Assembly: GCA_016209685.1 (NCBI GenBank)
Contig: JACQVQ010000001.1
Span: forward strand, 1-64,000
Origin: Planctomycetota bacterium
GTDB taxonomy: Bacteria > Planctomycetota > Brocadiia > Brocadiales > Bathyanammoxibiaceae
DNA length: 64,000 nt
Reading direction: 5' to 3'
The notes below the pieces were generated by a model, which was given only the letters and a program-made list of their open reading frames with translations, searched no databases and had not been told where the DNA came from. Positions 55,949-64,000 of the stretch are shown here, in pieces. The position numbers were made by a program, and so were the translations under genes. Within the stretch, counting starts at the first letter, position 1, and each line of letters starts with the position of its first letter.

Positions 55949-58570
55949 TTAGGCCACCTCTACAGGCTTCGCCCTGGTGAAAAGGACCTTACCGTCTTTA
56001 CACTTGATGATAACCTCAGAGCCATCGGGGAATCTCCCCTCCAGTATCTCCAGGGCCAGGGGATTTTCAATGTACTGCTGTATGGTACGCTTCAAGGGCC
56101 TGGCACCGTAGGTGGGGTCATAGCCCTTTTCCACCAGCATCTCTTTCACTTCTCCCCCAAGGGCGAGCCTGACGTTATGCTCTGCCAGGCGTTTCCTCAG
56201 ACTGCGGAGTTGTATCTCCACTATCTGTTTAATCTCCTCCTTGCCGAGACGGTTGAAGACGATTACCTCATCTATACGGTTTAGAAACTCCGGGCGGAAG
56301 GTCTTTCTGAGGGACTCCATGATGTGCTCCTTGAGTTCCTCCTTTTTACCTTTACCGCCGAGTTCTTCAACCCAATGGGTGCCAACGTTGGAGGTCATTA
56401 CTATGATGGTATTCTTGAAATCCACGGTACGGCCATGGCCATCGGTAAGCCGCCCGTCGTCTAACACCTGTAACAGTATGTTGAAGACGTCCCTGTGGGC
56501 CTTTTCTATCTCGTCAAAGAGTACCACGGAATAGGGCCTCCGCCTCACCGCCTCCGTAAGCCTGCCGCCTTCCTCATAGCCGACATAGCCTGGGGGTGCC
56601 CCGATGAGCCTTGCCACGGAGTGTTGCTCCATGTACTCAGACATGTCCACCCTCACCATGGCATTCTCGTCGTCAAAGAGGAACTCTGCCAGTGCTCGGC
56701 ACAGTTCTGTCTTACCAACCCCCGTAGGCCCAAGGAATATGAAGGAGCCCACGGGCCTCTTGGGGTCCTGGAGCCCTGCCCTGGCCCTCCTTACGGCGTC
56801 CGAAACGGCCCTGACGGCCTCCTCCTGTCCCACCACCCTCTCCTTGAGTCGGTCTTCCATCTCTAGTAGCTTCTGTTTCTCCCCCTCCAGGAGTTTGGAT
56901 ACCGGAATTCGTGTCCATCTGGCGACCACCTCTGCAACGTCGTCGGCATCTACCTCCTCTTTCAGGAGACACCTGCCCTTCTGATACTCGTCCATCCTGG
57001 TCTGTTTTTGTCTTAACTGGTCCTCGTACTCCCTCAGGCGTCCGTAGCGGATTTCTGCCACCTTCTCCAGGTTGCCCGTCCTCAGGGCCGCCTGTTCCTC
57101 CAGCCTGGCTTGGTCTATCCTGGCCTTGAGGCTCTGGACGTCTTTTATGAGACCCTTCTCCTTCTCCCACTGGGCCTTCAGGCCGCAGAGTTCCTCCCTG
57201 TATTCGGCCAGTTGCCGCTCCAGTTTTTCCATCCTCTGTTTAGACTCAGGGTCTCTCTCCTTCTTCAGGGCCTCCCTCTCTATCTCTAACTGCATAATCT
57301 TTCTCTGTATCTCGTCCAGTTCCGAGGGCATGCTGTCAATCTCAATCCTGAGCTTGCTGGCTGACTCGTCAATGAGGTCTATGGCCTTATCCGGCAGGAA
57401 GCGGTCAGTAATATAACGGTTAGAGAGGGTGGCCGCGGCCACCAGGGCAGAGTCCTTTATCCTCACCCCATGGTGCACCTCGTAGCGTTCTTTCAGGCCC
57501 CGGAGGATGGCTATGGTGTCCTCCACGGTAGGCTGTGTGACGTAGACAGGCTGGAACCGCCTCTCCAGGGCGGCGTCCTTTTCTACATGCTTCCGGTATT
57601 CATCCAGGGTAGTGGCTCCCACGCATCGGAGCTCTCCCCTGGCCAGGGCAGGTTTAAGGAGGTTAGAGGCATCTATGGCCCCCTCTGCCGCCCCTGCCCC
57701 TACCACCGTGTGTAGCTCATCTATAAAGAGGATTACGCCCCCCTCGGCCTCCTCTATCTCCCTCAGCACCGCCTTGAGGCGGTCCTCAAACTCCCCCCTA
57801 AACTTGGTGCCTGCCAGGAGGGCGCCCATGTCCAGGGCCATGACCCTCTTGTCCTTTAGCCCCTCGGGGACGTCGCCGTTGACTATCCTCTGGGCCAGAC
57901 CTTCTACTATGGCGGTCTTTCCTACTCCGGGGTCGCCTATGAGGACGGGGTTATTCTTTGTCCTACGGGAGAGGACCTGGACGACCCTCCGTATCTCCTC
58001 GTCCCTGCCGATTACCGGGTCTAGCTTCCCTTTCCTGGCCAGCTCCACCAGGTCCCGGCTGTAACGGGCCAGGGCCTGGTACTTATTCTCAGGGTTGGGG
58101 TCTGTTACCCTCTGGGTACCACGGATGCCCTGGAGAGCACGAAGCACCTCGTCTTTTTTCACTCCCGCCCCTGAGAGTATCCTGCCTGCAGGGCTGTCAG
58201 ACTCCTCTACCATGGCAAGAAGGAGGTGCTCGGTGCTGAGGTATTCGTCTTTTAGTCTCAGGGCCTCGTTCCAGGCCACGTTGAGGAGGTCGTTAAGTTC
58301 GGGGCTGACGTACATCTGGCCAAAAGCAGACCCACCACTCACCTTCGGTAAGCGGTCTATGGCTTCAAGACACTTAGCAAGGATGGCCTGGCGGTTGACC
58401 CCCAGCTTATCCAGTATTGGCCCCACGACCCCTTGTTCCTGCTGGAGGAGGGCGGCAAGGAGGTGTGTAGACTCTACTCCGCCTGAGGCGGATTGGCCAT
58501 TCTGCTGGGCCAGCTGGTGGGCCTCCTGGAGGGACTCCTGGGCCTTGATGGTGAGTTTATCCAGACGCAT
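55949..58570 (-). CDS. clpB: Protein disaggregase ClpB
   Basis: An 873-residue Hsp100 ATPase. N-domain (1-150), first AAA+ with Walker [17 protein letters not shown], the coiled-coil middle domain (about 410-520, [21 protein letters not shown]), and second AAA+ with Walker [15 protein letters not shown] and the pore loop in [13 protein letters not shown]. It works with DnaK, encoded upstream on the same strand. Residues 27-31 are SASGG, from a perfect in-frame 15-bp palindrome in the loop between the first two helices of the N-domain. The start overlaps the upstream membrane-protein gene by 14 bases. Confidence 0.96.
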   Translation of the reverse strand: MRLDKLTIKAQESLQEAHQLAQQNGQSASGGVESTHLLAALLQQEQGVVGPILDKLGVNRQAILAKCLEAIDRLPKVSGGSAFGQMYVSPELNDLLNVAWNEALRLKDEYLSTEHLLLAMVEESDSPAGRILSGAGVKKDEVLRALQGIRGTQRVTDPNPENKYQALARYSRDLVELARKGKLDPVIGRDEEIRRVVQVLSRRTKNNPVLIGDPGVGKTAIVEGLAQRIVNGDVPEGLKDKRVMALDMGALLAGTKFRGEFEDRLKAVLREIEEAEGGVILFIDELHTVVGAGAAEGAIDASNLLKPALARGELRCVGATTLDEYRKHVEKDAALERRFQPVYVTQPTVEDTIAILRGLKERYEVHHGVRIKDSALVAAATLSNRYITDRFLPDKAIDLIDESASKLRIEIDSMPSELDEIQRKIMQLEIEREALKKERDPESKQRMEKLERQLAEYREELCGLKAQWEKEKGLIKDVQSLKARIDQARLEEQAALRTGNLEKVAEIRYGRLREYEDQLRQKQTRMDEYQKGRCLLKEEVDADDVAEVVARWTRIPVSKLLEGEKQKLLEMEDRLKERVVGQEEAVRAVSDAVRRARAGLQDPKRPVGSFIFLGPTGVGKTELCRALAEFLFDDENAMVRVDMSEYMEQHSVARLIGAPPGYVGYEEGGRLTEAVRRRPYSVVLFDEIEKAHRDVFNILLQVLDDGRLTDGHGRTVDFKNTIIVMTSNVGTHWVEELGGKGKKEELKEHIMESLRKTFRPEFLNRIDEVIVFNRLGKEEIKQIVEIQLRSLRKRLAEHNVRLALGGEVKEMLVEKGYDPTYGARPLKRTIQQYIENPLALEILEGRFPDGSEVIIKCKDGKVLFTRAKPVEVA
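58478..58492 (-). repeat. 15-bp palindrome read in frame as SASGG in clpB
   Basis: The clpB coding strand reads TCCGCCTCAGGCGGA in frame. The opposite orientation would produce a TGA. Confidence 0.85.
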
Positions 58571-59201
58571 TGTTTATATCCACAAATGCAAGTTCTAAGG
58601 ACATTATATCACGAGTGTTTAGAAGTATTCCTTCCACTTTTTCTTCCATGAGGCTTTTCCAAGTCCCGTTTTTAAAAGCATACGCTTCTACTATGTATAT
58701 ATCCTTTTCAGAGCTAGAAAGTAAATCATGCTCCGAGGGAATATATTTTATTTGGCCCGAATATACGTCTCCATTCTTTAATTTAATCCTGGCGAAAGCT
58801 ATCTTATTATGTGGGAGTGTGCGAACCCATAAAGGAAGCAAGGAACTGGTTTCTTTGCTCCACGCATAGTATTTTACAAGGAAAAACTGACCATATAATT
58901 TGCCTGTTACTATAGCTAAAGTACAGTAAATGAATACTGCCAGAGGTTGTAACTCTATTGTCCAGGGTAGGTGTCCTAATTTAAAGAAGAAATATAAGCA
59001 AGCCGTTATAACTAGGAAGGAATGAATTAATACGCTGCGATAAATACTATAAATGGTTCTTTCAAAAGTGGTGGACGGCTTTAGCGGAAATTTCCTTCTT
59101 AATTCTTCTTCTGCCAGGAAGCCCGGAATGATGAATAATATAGTTAAAAGTAACTTTGGCAGACCAACAGCATCAAGAAGATTGGGGAGGTCCGTATTCA
59201 A
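58557..59201 (-). CDS. Membrane protein resembling DUF6338
   Basis: A 214-residue protein with three hydrophobic segments in the first half ([58 protein letters not shown]) and a soluble C-terminal half ([21 protein letters not shown]). The pattern recalls DUF6338 proteins, of unknown function. It is AT-rich compared with clpB and dnaK. It starts at TTG and follows a 55-residue gene on the same strand. Its position between two chaperone genes looks like an insertion. Confidence 0.6.
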   Translation of the reverse strand: MNTDLPNLLDAVGLPKLLLTILFIIPGFLAEEELRRKFPLKPSTTFERTIYSIYRSVLIHSFLVITACLYFFFKLGHLPWTIELQPLAVFIYCTLAIVTGKLYGQFFLVKYYAWSKETSSLLPLWVRTLPHNKIAFARIKLKNGDVYSGQIKYIPSEHDLLSSSEKDIYIVEAYAFKNGTWKSLMEEKVEGILLNTRDIMSLELAFVDINNASG

Positions 59202-59233
59202 AGTTTCGATTGCCTAACCTCAAAGGTCTACAA

Positions 59234-59401
59234 TCATTTTTTCTTGGAATCAGACTTTTTAGAGTTGTCCTGGATACCTACGAATGGGTTCTTTTCTCCC
59301 TTCTTCGTAGGCAGTTCAATGGTGAGCTGCTCATGCCTCTTAATATCAGATTTGGTATCTGATTTAATAACCCTTACTATTTCTTCTTTTTTTCCATTCA
59401 T
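59234..59401 (-). CDS. Small lysine-rich hypothetical protein
   Basis: A 55-residue frame (MNGKKEEIVRVIKSDTKSD...) ending in a Lys/Ser-rich tail. AGGAGGG lies 5 bases before the ATG, so it is very likely translated. It sits between dnaK and the DUF6338-like gene, on the same strand and with the same low GC content. The two may form a pair. Confidence 0.6.
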   Translation of the reverse strand: MNGKKEEIVRVIKSDTKSDIKRHEQLTIELPTKKGEKNPFVGIQDNSKKSDSKKK

Positions 59402-59433
59402 GTTAACCCTCCTGACAAGTATTCATTTTGTTT

Positions 59434-61371
59434 TTATTCCTTCACCTCATAATCAGCATCAATGACGTCCCCCTCGCCAGGGGTGGCCCCACCACCCTTA
59501 CCGCCTTTGACCTTTTCTGCCCCCGGGCCACCGGTTGGGCCTGTCCCTGCGGCCTTCGCCCTGGAGGCGGCCTCATACATGGCCTGGGCCAGCTTGTGAG
59601 AGGCCGTGGTGAGCTCTTCAATGGCCTTCTTTAGCTCGCCAATATTGTCACTCTCCTTGAGGGATTTAAGCCTGTCCACGGCCCTGATGACGGCCTCTCT
59701 GTCGGACTGGCTAATCTTGTCTCCGTACTCTTTAAGGGTCTTTTCCGTGGTATATATGAGCTGGTCTGCCTGGTTCCTGGTCTCGGCTAGCTCCCTCTTC
59801 TTCTTGTCTTCCTCGCCGAACCTCTCTGCATCCTTGCTCATCTTCTCCACCTCTTCTTTTGACAGGCCGGAGGAAGAGGTGATGGTAATCTTTTGCTCTT
59901 TTCCCGTACCGAGGTCTTTGGCATTGGCGTTCAGGATGCCATTGGCGTCTATATCAAAGGCGACCTCTATCTGCGGTATGCCTCTAGGGGCCGGGGGGAT
60001 GCCCATCAGCTGGAAACGGCCCAGGGTACGGTTATCCCTGGCCATGGGCCTCTCTCCCTGGAGGACGTGGATGTCTACGGCCGTCTGGCTGTCGGCGGCC
60101 GTGGAGAATACCTCTTTTTTACCGGTAGGTATGGTGGTGTTCCTTGGTATAAGCACGGTCATGACCCCGCCCAGGGTCTCTACGCCGAGGGAGAGCGGAG
60201 TAACGTCCAGCAAGAGGATGTCCCTGACCTCTCCGCTTAAGACGGCGGCCTGGATAGCCGCCCCTACGGCTACCACCTCGTCAGGGTTAACTCCCTTACA
60301 AGGCTCTCTTTTAAAGAGGCCTTTTACGAGCTGCTGTACCCTGGGCATACGGATCATTCCCCCGACCAGTACCACCTCGTCTATTTTATCCGGTGGGAGT
60401 TTTGCATCGGACAGGGCTGTCTCGCAGGGTCTGACGCACCTCTGGACCAGGTGTTCTACCAGTTGTTCTAGTTTGGCCCTAGTGATGGTCATGGTCAGGT
60501 GCTTGGGCCCGGCCTGGTCAGCCGTGATGAAGGGGAGATTTACGTCGGTGCTCATGGTGTTAGAGAGTTCACACTTGGCCTTCTCTGCCGCCTCTCTTAG
60601 CCTTTGGTGGGCCACCGCGTCTTTCCTGAGGTCTATGCCCGTCTCTTTCTTGAATTCCTCGGCCATATAATCTGTCAATACCTTATCAAAATCATCTCCG
60701 CCCAGGTGGGTATCTCCATTGGTAGAGAGTACCTGGAATACCCCCTCGCCCACTTCCAGGATAGATATATCAAAGGTGCCGCCCCCCAGGTCAAAGACCG
60801 CAATCCTCCCGGTCTTCTTTTTGTCCAGCCCGTAGGCAAGACAGGAGGCCGTGGGCTCATTTATTATCCTAACCACTTCCATCCCGGCAATGGTGCCAGC
60901 GTCCTTGGTGGCCTGTCGCTGGCTATCATTAAAATAGGCCGGTACGGTAATCACGGCCTTCTTGATGGGGTTCCCCAGGTAGTCTTCGGCCGACTTTTTC
61001 AGGTCCTGCAGTACCATGGCGGAGATTTCTGGCGGGGTAAAGCGTTTATCCCTTATTTCTACCTGTACGGGCTCTTCTGGCGCCCCTACTATCTTGAAGG
61101 GGACTAGCTTTTCCTCTTCAGCCACCTCGCTGTGGCGCCTCCCCATGAACCGCTTTATTGAGTAAACGGTATTTCTGGGGTTGATAATGGACTGCCTCCT
61201 GGCCAGTTGCCCGACCAGCCGATCCCCCTTATCGGTAAAGCCAACGCAAGAGGGGGTTAGCCTGCTGCCCTGGGAGTTCACTATGACCGTAGGCTGATCC
61301 CCTTCCATAACGGCTACCACTGAGTTTGTAGTACCCAGGTCTATACCGATAATCTTTTCTTTTGCAGCCAT
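59434..61371 (-). CDS. dnaK: Molecular chaperone DnaK (Hsp70)
   Basis: A 645-residue Hsp70. N-terminus [20 protein letters not shown], the phosphate loop [29 protein letters not shown]-type substrate-domain motif [13 protein letters not shown], and a lid ending in a Gly-rich tail. The usual EEVD-like acidic end is [11 protein letters not shown]. It is preceded by AAGGAG and a strong promoter on the minus strand. No CIRCE or grpE/dnaJ is adjacent. Confidence 0.97.
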   Translation of the reverse strand: MAAKEKIIGIDLGTTNSVVAVMEGDQPTVIVNSQGSRLTPSCVGFTDKGDRLVGQLARRQSIINPRNTVYSIKRFMGRRHSEVAEEEKLVPFKIVGAPEEPVQVEIRDKRFTPPEISAMVLQDLKKSAEDYLGNPIKKAVITVPAYFNDSQRQATKDAGTIAGMEVVRIINEPTASCLAYGLDKKKTGRIAVFDLGGGTFDISILEVGEGVFQVLSTNGDTHLGGDDFDKVLTDYMAEEFKKETGIDLRKDAVAHQRLREAAEKAKCELSNTMSTDVNLPFITADQAGPKHLTMTITRAKLEQLVEHLVQRCVRPCETALSDAKLPPDKIDEVVLVGGMIRMPRVQQLVKGLFKREPCKGVNPDEVVAVGAAIQAAVLSGEVRDILLLDVTPLSLGVETLGGVMTVLIPRNTTIPTGKKEVFSTAADSQTAVDIHVLQGERPMARDNRTLGRFQLMGIPPAPRGIPQIEVAFDIDANGILNANAKDLGTGKEQKITITSSSGLSKEEVEKMSKDAERFGEEDKKKRELAETRNQADQLIYTTEKTLKEYGDKISQSDREAVIRAVDRLKSLKESDNIGELKKAIEELTTASHKLAQAMYEAASRAKAAGTGPTGGPGAEKVKGGKGGGATPGEGDVIDADYEVKE

Positions 61372-61436
61372 TCCTAATTTCTCCTTAAAGACTTAACCCT
61401 TTCACCAAAAACTATTACATATCCTCTAAAACGTGT

Positions 61437-61464
61437 ATTATATCAGAATTGCCTGGATTTTCAA
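61437..61464 (-). promoter_or_regulatory. dnaK promoter
   Basis: Minus strand TTGAAA (61464-61459), a 16-base spacer and TATAAT (61442-61437) with an extended TGA in front of the -10. It lies about 65 bases upstream of the dnaK start. A housekeeping promoter; no heat-shock operator seen. Confidence 0.75.
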
Positions 61465-61467
61465 TAA

Positions 61468-61505
61468 GTAGGGGCATCCGCCTGAGGCGGACAACGTGCC
61501 CCTAC
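61468..61505. repeat. Nested repeat: 15-bp palindrome inside a GTAGGGGC palindrome
   Basis: Outer arms GTAGGGGCA and CAACGTGCCCCTAC belong to the common 28-bp palindrome; between them, in place of CGTTG, lies TCCGCCTGAGGCGGA. This shows the 15-bp element entering a pre-existing repeat. Confidence 0.85.
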
Positions 61506-61511
61506 AACTAC

Positions 61512-62303
61512 TCAGAGGGAGATTACCTGCCGCATCTCGTAGAGACCTGGGGGCTTGCCTGCCAGGAACTTGGCGGCCCTTAGGGCCCCAAGGGCGAAGG
61601 TGTCCCTACTGTGGGCAGAGTGGACGAGTTCTATTGTCTCCCCCAGCGTGCCGAAGATGACCTTGTGGTCGCCCACGGTATCTCCCACCCTGAGGGCGTG
61701 GAGGCCAATCTGGCCCTTGGGGCGTTCACCCGTAATACCCTGGCGGCCATAAACGGCCGCCTCCTTCAGCTCACGGCCCGTGGCCTTACATATCTCCTGG
61801 GCCAGCTTCAGGGCGGTCCCGCTAGGGGCGTCCTTTTTAAACCGGTGGTGGACCTCTACGATTTCTATATCGTAGTCCTCCCCGAGGGCCCTGGCTATCT
61901 GGGCCGCCGTCTGAAAGAGGAGGTTCACTCCCAGGCTCATGTTGGGGGATATGAGGCAGGGGATGCGTTGAGAGGACTTTTTGATACTGGCAAGCTGTTC
62001 TTCCGTATGGCCCGTGGTGCCTACGACTAATGCTATGCCTTTGGAGGCACAAAGGGCGGCCTTCGCTACCGAGGAACTGGGTTCTGAAAAGTCTATAAGG
62101 ACGTCCGCCTTACCGTTGAGGGTATCCGTAACCTTAACACCCAGATCCCCCTCCCCCGCCAATGAACCCACGTCTTTGCCCAGGAGCGGATGCCCCTCTC
62201 TTTCCAGGGCCGCAACCAGCTCAAGCCCTTTGTCTTTACATACAAGGGAGGCTATCTTTGAGCCCATCCGGCCGCAGGCCCCGTTGACTGCGACCCTTAT
62301 CAT
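61512..62303 (-). CDS. dapB: 4-hydroxy-tetrahydrodipicolinate reductase
   Basis: A 263-residue enzyme of lysine/diaminopimelate synthesis. NAD(P)-binding VNGACGRMGSKIA at the N-terminus, VGTTGHTEEQL, the catalytic VEVHHRFKKDAPSGTALKLA, and the C-terminal DTVGDHKVIFGTLGETIELVHSA. I start at ATG 62303, which overlaps the rhomboid stop as ATGA. A longer frame to 62357 only translates the rhomboid end in another frame. Confidence 0.95.
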   Translation of the reverse strand: MIRVAVNGACGRMGSKIASLVCKDKGLELVAALEREGHPLLGKDVGSLAGEGDLGVKVTDTLNGKADVLIDFSEPSSSVAKAALCASKGIALVVGTTGHTEEQLASIKKSSQRIPCLISPNMSLGVNLLFQTAAQIARALGEDYDIEIVEVHHRFKKDAPSGTALKLAQEICKATGRELKEAAVYGRQGITGERPKGQIGLHALRVGDTVGDHKVIFGTLGETIELVHSAHSRDTFALGALRAAKFLAGKPPGLYEMRQVISL

Positions 62304-63193
62304 GCCTTCTTCTCTTTTTTGGTGCCAGGTCCGCCTGAGGCGGATACCGCCTTCCATTTCCTAAACTTCTGGCTGGCCTTCTGGAGGAACTCCATCTCCT
62401 TCCCGGTAAGGTTCTCCAATCCTACTCTATTCACCTTGTCCAGGAGGGAATCCACCCGGCGGCGTATCTCCTCTCCCTCCCTAAGTTCCCTCGCCCTCTG
62501 TTTGGCCTGCCATAGGGACACTAAATCCCAGACCTTCGGCTCGTATCTGACAAACAGGAAACCATAAAGAAGCCCTCCCAGATGTGCATAGTAGGCGACA
62601 CCCCCTCCGATGGGGAGGAGGCAGTTCAGGGCGGTCAGCCCGGCAAAGAGCATTACCAGGTGTTTGGCCTTTATAGGGAATATGAACAGTATGATAGTAA
62701 CGTTGGGGAAGAGCATGGCAAAGGCGACCTCCACGGCAAAGATAGCCCCGGAGGCCCCGAGGATGGCCGTCTGGGGTAGGAGGAAGGCCGAAAGGAGGGC
62801 GGCAAAGACCCCGGCCGTAAAGTACAGGGTGAGGAACTTCTTGGTGCCCATGGCCCTCTCTACGTCCGCCCCAAACATCCATAGGGCGAACATGTTTATT
62901 ATCAGGTGCCAGGGGTCGTAAATGCTGTGGAGGAAGGTATAGCTAAAAAATTGCCATAACCAGAGATTTCCCAGGGCGTCTGGGGGGTAAAACCAGAAAA
63001 GCTTGGTAAAAGGGTCCTGAGTCCATACCCTCACCCCTTCCCCAAGTCCCGGAACACCCCAACGTGAACTTATGGTAGAGAAAAGGAGTTCAAGGATAAA
63101 GACCCCAACGTTAGCAATAATAAGGACTTTTATTGTCCTTGTCCATTTGCTCCCGAAGGACATGCCAAACTCTGGGGTATACCACTCGCTCAT
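62300..63193 (-). CDS. Rhomboid-family intramembrane serine protease
   Basis: A 297-residue protein with six membrane segments. The catalytic serine lies in ILGASGAIFAVEVA and the histidine in VAYYAHLGGLLYG; the WHLIINMFALWMFG segment is the conserved TM2 asparagine/histidine region. A C-terminal cytoplasmic tail has a basic helix region and ends in KAVSASGGPGTKKEKKA, where SASGG is the in-frame 15-bp palindrome (residues 284-288). It is coupled to dapB by a 4-base overlap. Substrates unknown. Confidence 0.92.
   Translation of the reverse strand: MSEWYTPEFGMSFGSKWTRTIKVLIIANVGVFILELLFSTISSRWGVPGLGEGVRVWTQDPFTKLFWFYPPDALGNLWLWQFFSYTFLHSIYDPWHLIINMFALWMFGADVERAMGTKKFLTLYFTAGVFAALLSAFLLPQTAILGASGAIFAVEVAFAMLFPNVTIILFIFPIKAKHLVMLFAGLTALNCLLPIGGGVAYYAHLGGLLYGFLFVRYEPKVWDLVSLWQAKQRARELREGEEIRRRVDSLLDKVNRVGLENLTGKEMEFLQKASQKFRKWKAVSASGGPGTKKEKKA
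62330..62344 (-). repeat. 15-bp palindrome read in frame as SASGG in the rhomboid gene
   Basis: Exact element, coding strand TCCGCCTCAGGCGGA, near the C-terminus. Confidence 0.85.
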
Positions 63194-63579
63194 CCTGTCC
63201 CCTTTAGCTGAGTAGATAGCAAACAGTAGGCAGGAAGACCGTTATCCCTGCAGACCGTCTACCTGGACACAAAGCCACACTATACTTCTTTCAGCCTAAA
63301 AGTCAAGGTGGGAGAGAGGGGTAAGTTTTCAAAATTGTGTGGAATCTTGGTCTAGGGGGGTCTCGGATGTAGCCGCAACCTTTAGGTTGCGTTATCTTAC
63401 GTAACCACCTTCGCAGGCTAAGGCCTGTGGCTACAGGTTCGCTCCGTCTAAGGCGAATCCGAACTCGCTTCCCAAGTTCAAGGACTTCCTTCCTTGACAG
63501 CCCAGTCTAAGGGGAGTAGAATCCTGGTTTTGGCGGTGGGACTCTATAGCGACAGGGTCACCCCCAACGAGGAATACTG
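63194..63579. repeat. Spacer with GTAGCCGCAACC palindromic repeats
   Basis: Around 63369-63435 there are two hairpin-forming units: GCAACC-TTTA-GGTTGC, and GCAGGCTAAGGCCTGTGGCTAC with GTAGCC at the outer left, a palindromic repeat type of which a partial copy (AAGCTAAAGCCTGCGGCTAC) occurs at 29186-29206. The rest is unremarkable. No gene is seen in these 386 bases. Confidence 0.6.
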
Positions 63580-64000
63580 GTGAGAATACTCTTATTATCC
63601 ATGCCTGACATGGTGCCCCAGCTAAAATCCTGGCAGGCGCCCAACCTGGCCCTTTCTACCATTACAGGTAACGTCCTGACCACACAGCCGGACCACGAGG
63701 TCTACGTGGCAGACCTGATTTTGGTAAGGGACAGGTTAGTAGATAACGTCCAGGCACTCCTGAAGGGCTTTAAGCCCAACCTGGTGGCCCTCACTGCCAT
63801 GAGCTTCCAGTTCAACACGGCCAGGCGGATTGCCTCCTACATAAAGTTCCTTGATAAGGACATAAAGACCGTGCTGGGGGGGTATCACGCCACCCTCATG
63901 TACGACGAAATAACACAGGACGGCGGTGGTAAGACCACTCCCGCCGCAGACCCCTTTGATTTTATTCTGCGCGGGGAGGGCGACCACAGCTTTGGCGAAC
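63580..64000 (+). CDS. N-terminus of a B12-binding-domain radical-SAM-type protein (partial)
   Basis: The frame begins at GTG 63580 (GAGGAA upstream) and stays open to the window end, 140 codons. It reads RILLLSMPDMVPQLKSWQAPN, later VALTAMSFQFNTARRIASYIK and TVLGGYHATLMYDE, then DFILRGEGDHSFGE. This is the cobalamin-binding Rossmann domain of BchE-like radical SAM enzymes (GG.HAT and RGEGE-like motifs). The radical-SAM domain with CxxxCxxC would lie beyond the window. Confidence 0.82.
   Translation, partial: MRILLLSMPDMVPQLKSWQAPNLALSTITGNVLTTQPDHEVYVADLILVRDRLVDNVQALLKGFKPNLVALTAMSFQFNTARRIASYIKFLDKDIKTVLGGYHATLMYDEITQDGGGKTTPAADPFDFILRGEGDHSFGE

Noticed and set aside
59606-60670. 354-codon frame antisense to dnaK
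   Set aside because: Antisense dnaK shadow frames are a well-known artefact; the sense strand encodes a canonical DnaK.
61372-61511. CIRCE heat-shock operator upstream of dnaK
   Set aside because: No TTAGCACTC-N9-GAGTGCTAA-like inverted repeat; only a housekeeping promoter is visible.
62304-62357. Longer dapB start
   Set aside because: The extra 18 codons translate the end of the rhomboid gene in another frame; the ATGA-coupled start at 62303 begins the Rossmann motif.

Overview
This window looks like a chromosomal contig from a Gram-negative, probably anaerobic or microaerophilic bacterium. Outer-membrane chemistry is implied by KdsA (KDO synthesis) and TolC-type efflux. Ferredoxin-linked metabolism is implied by a korABC 2-oxoacid:ferredoxin oxidoreductase, a 2-hydroxyacyl-CoA dehydratase-like protein and a cobalamin ring-modification operon. 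The long SRP RNA beside dnaX, the Bat/MoxR operon and the general protein style would fit Planctomycetota (Brocadiales-like) or a related deep anaerobic lineage. That placement is an inference; no rRNA is present to test it.

Layout. 0.2-5.0 kb: a MarR-type regulator with its operator and an RND drug-efflux pair. 5.0-7.4 kb: an AT-rich restriction-modification island (HTH-methyltransferase fusion, HNH nuclease, two small proteins). 7.4-9.7 kb: cbiG-cbiH/cobJ-cobK. 9.8-14.9 kb: FmdE-like protein, TPR protein, HicBA, a class V aminotransferase, a secreted protein under a strong promoter, and crcB-DUF190. 15-18.6 kb: RadC, tRNA-Arg(ACG) directly before tadA, then a toxin/abortive-infection cluster between two tRNA-Ser genes. 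18.6-23.2 kb: SRP RNA, dnaX, ybaB, recR and rpoN. 23.2-34.5 kb (minus strand): a copper-resistance region with a Cys/Met-rich mini-lipoprotein, CusA, a CusB carrying four metal-binding modules, TolC, a secreted 24-cysteine triple-repeat protein, CopA and CsoR. 34.5-37.1 kb: kdsA and ubiB. 37.4-43 kb: korA, korB and korC, split apart by palindromic elements, a wrecked glycosylase gene and VapBC, then a class III aminotransferase. 43.6-45.8 kb: crotonase, MBL hydrolase and a ferritin-like protein. 46-52.2 kb: MoxR-DUF58-BatD-VWA-TPR-VWA operon. 52.3-53.3 kb: a promoter-to-terminator unit with no ordinary gene but three related micro-ORFs. 53.3-64 kb: a secreted protein, the HgdB-like protein, a thioredoxin-like gene with an in-frame UGA in the redox motif, clpB, dnaK, dapB, a rhomboid, and the start of a B12-binding/radical-SAM-type protein.

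The chromosome is dense in short palindromic repeats of several families: (i) about 130-bp MITE-like elements ending in GAGACCTCTG/CAGAGGTCTC; (ii) about 28-bp perfect palindromes with constant GTAGGGGC arms and a variable core; (iii) a 15-bp palindrome that reads Ser-Ala-Ser-Gly-Gly inside several proteins; (iv) heptamer-type low-complexity runs that twice supply a signal peptide. These elements have interrupted operons and killed genes, and some have been absorbed into reading frames.

The best candidates for something undescribed are the micro-ORF transcript (52.39-53.26 kb), the 24-cysteine secreted protein in the copper operon, the putative UxxC selenoprotein, and the in-frame palindromic insertions.
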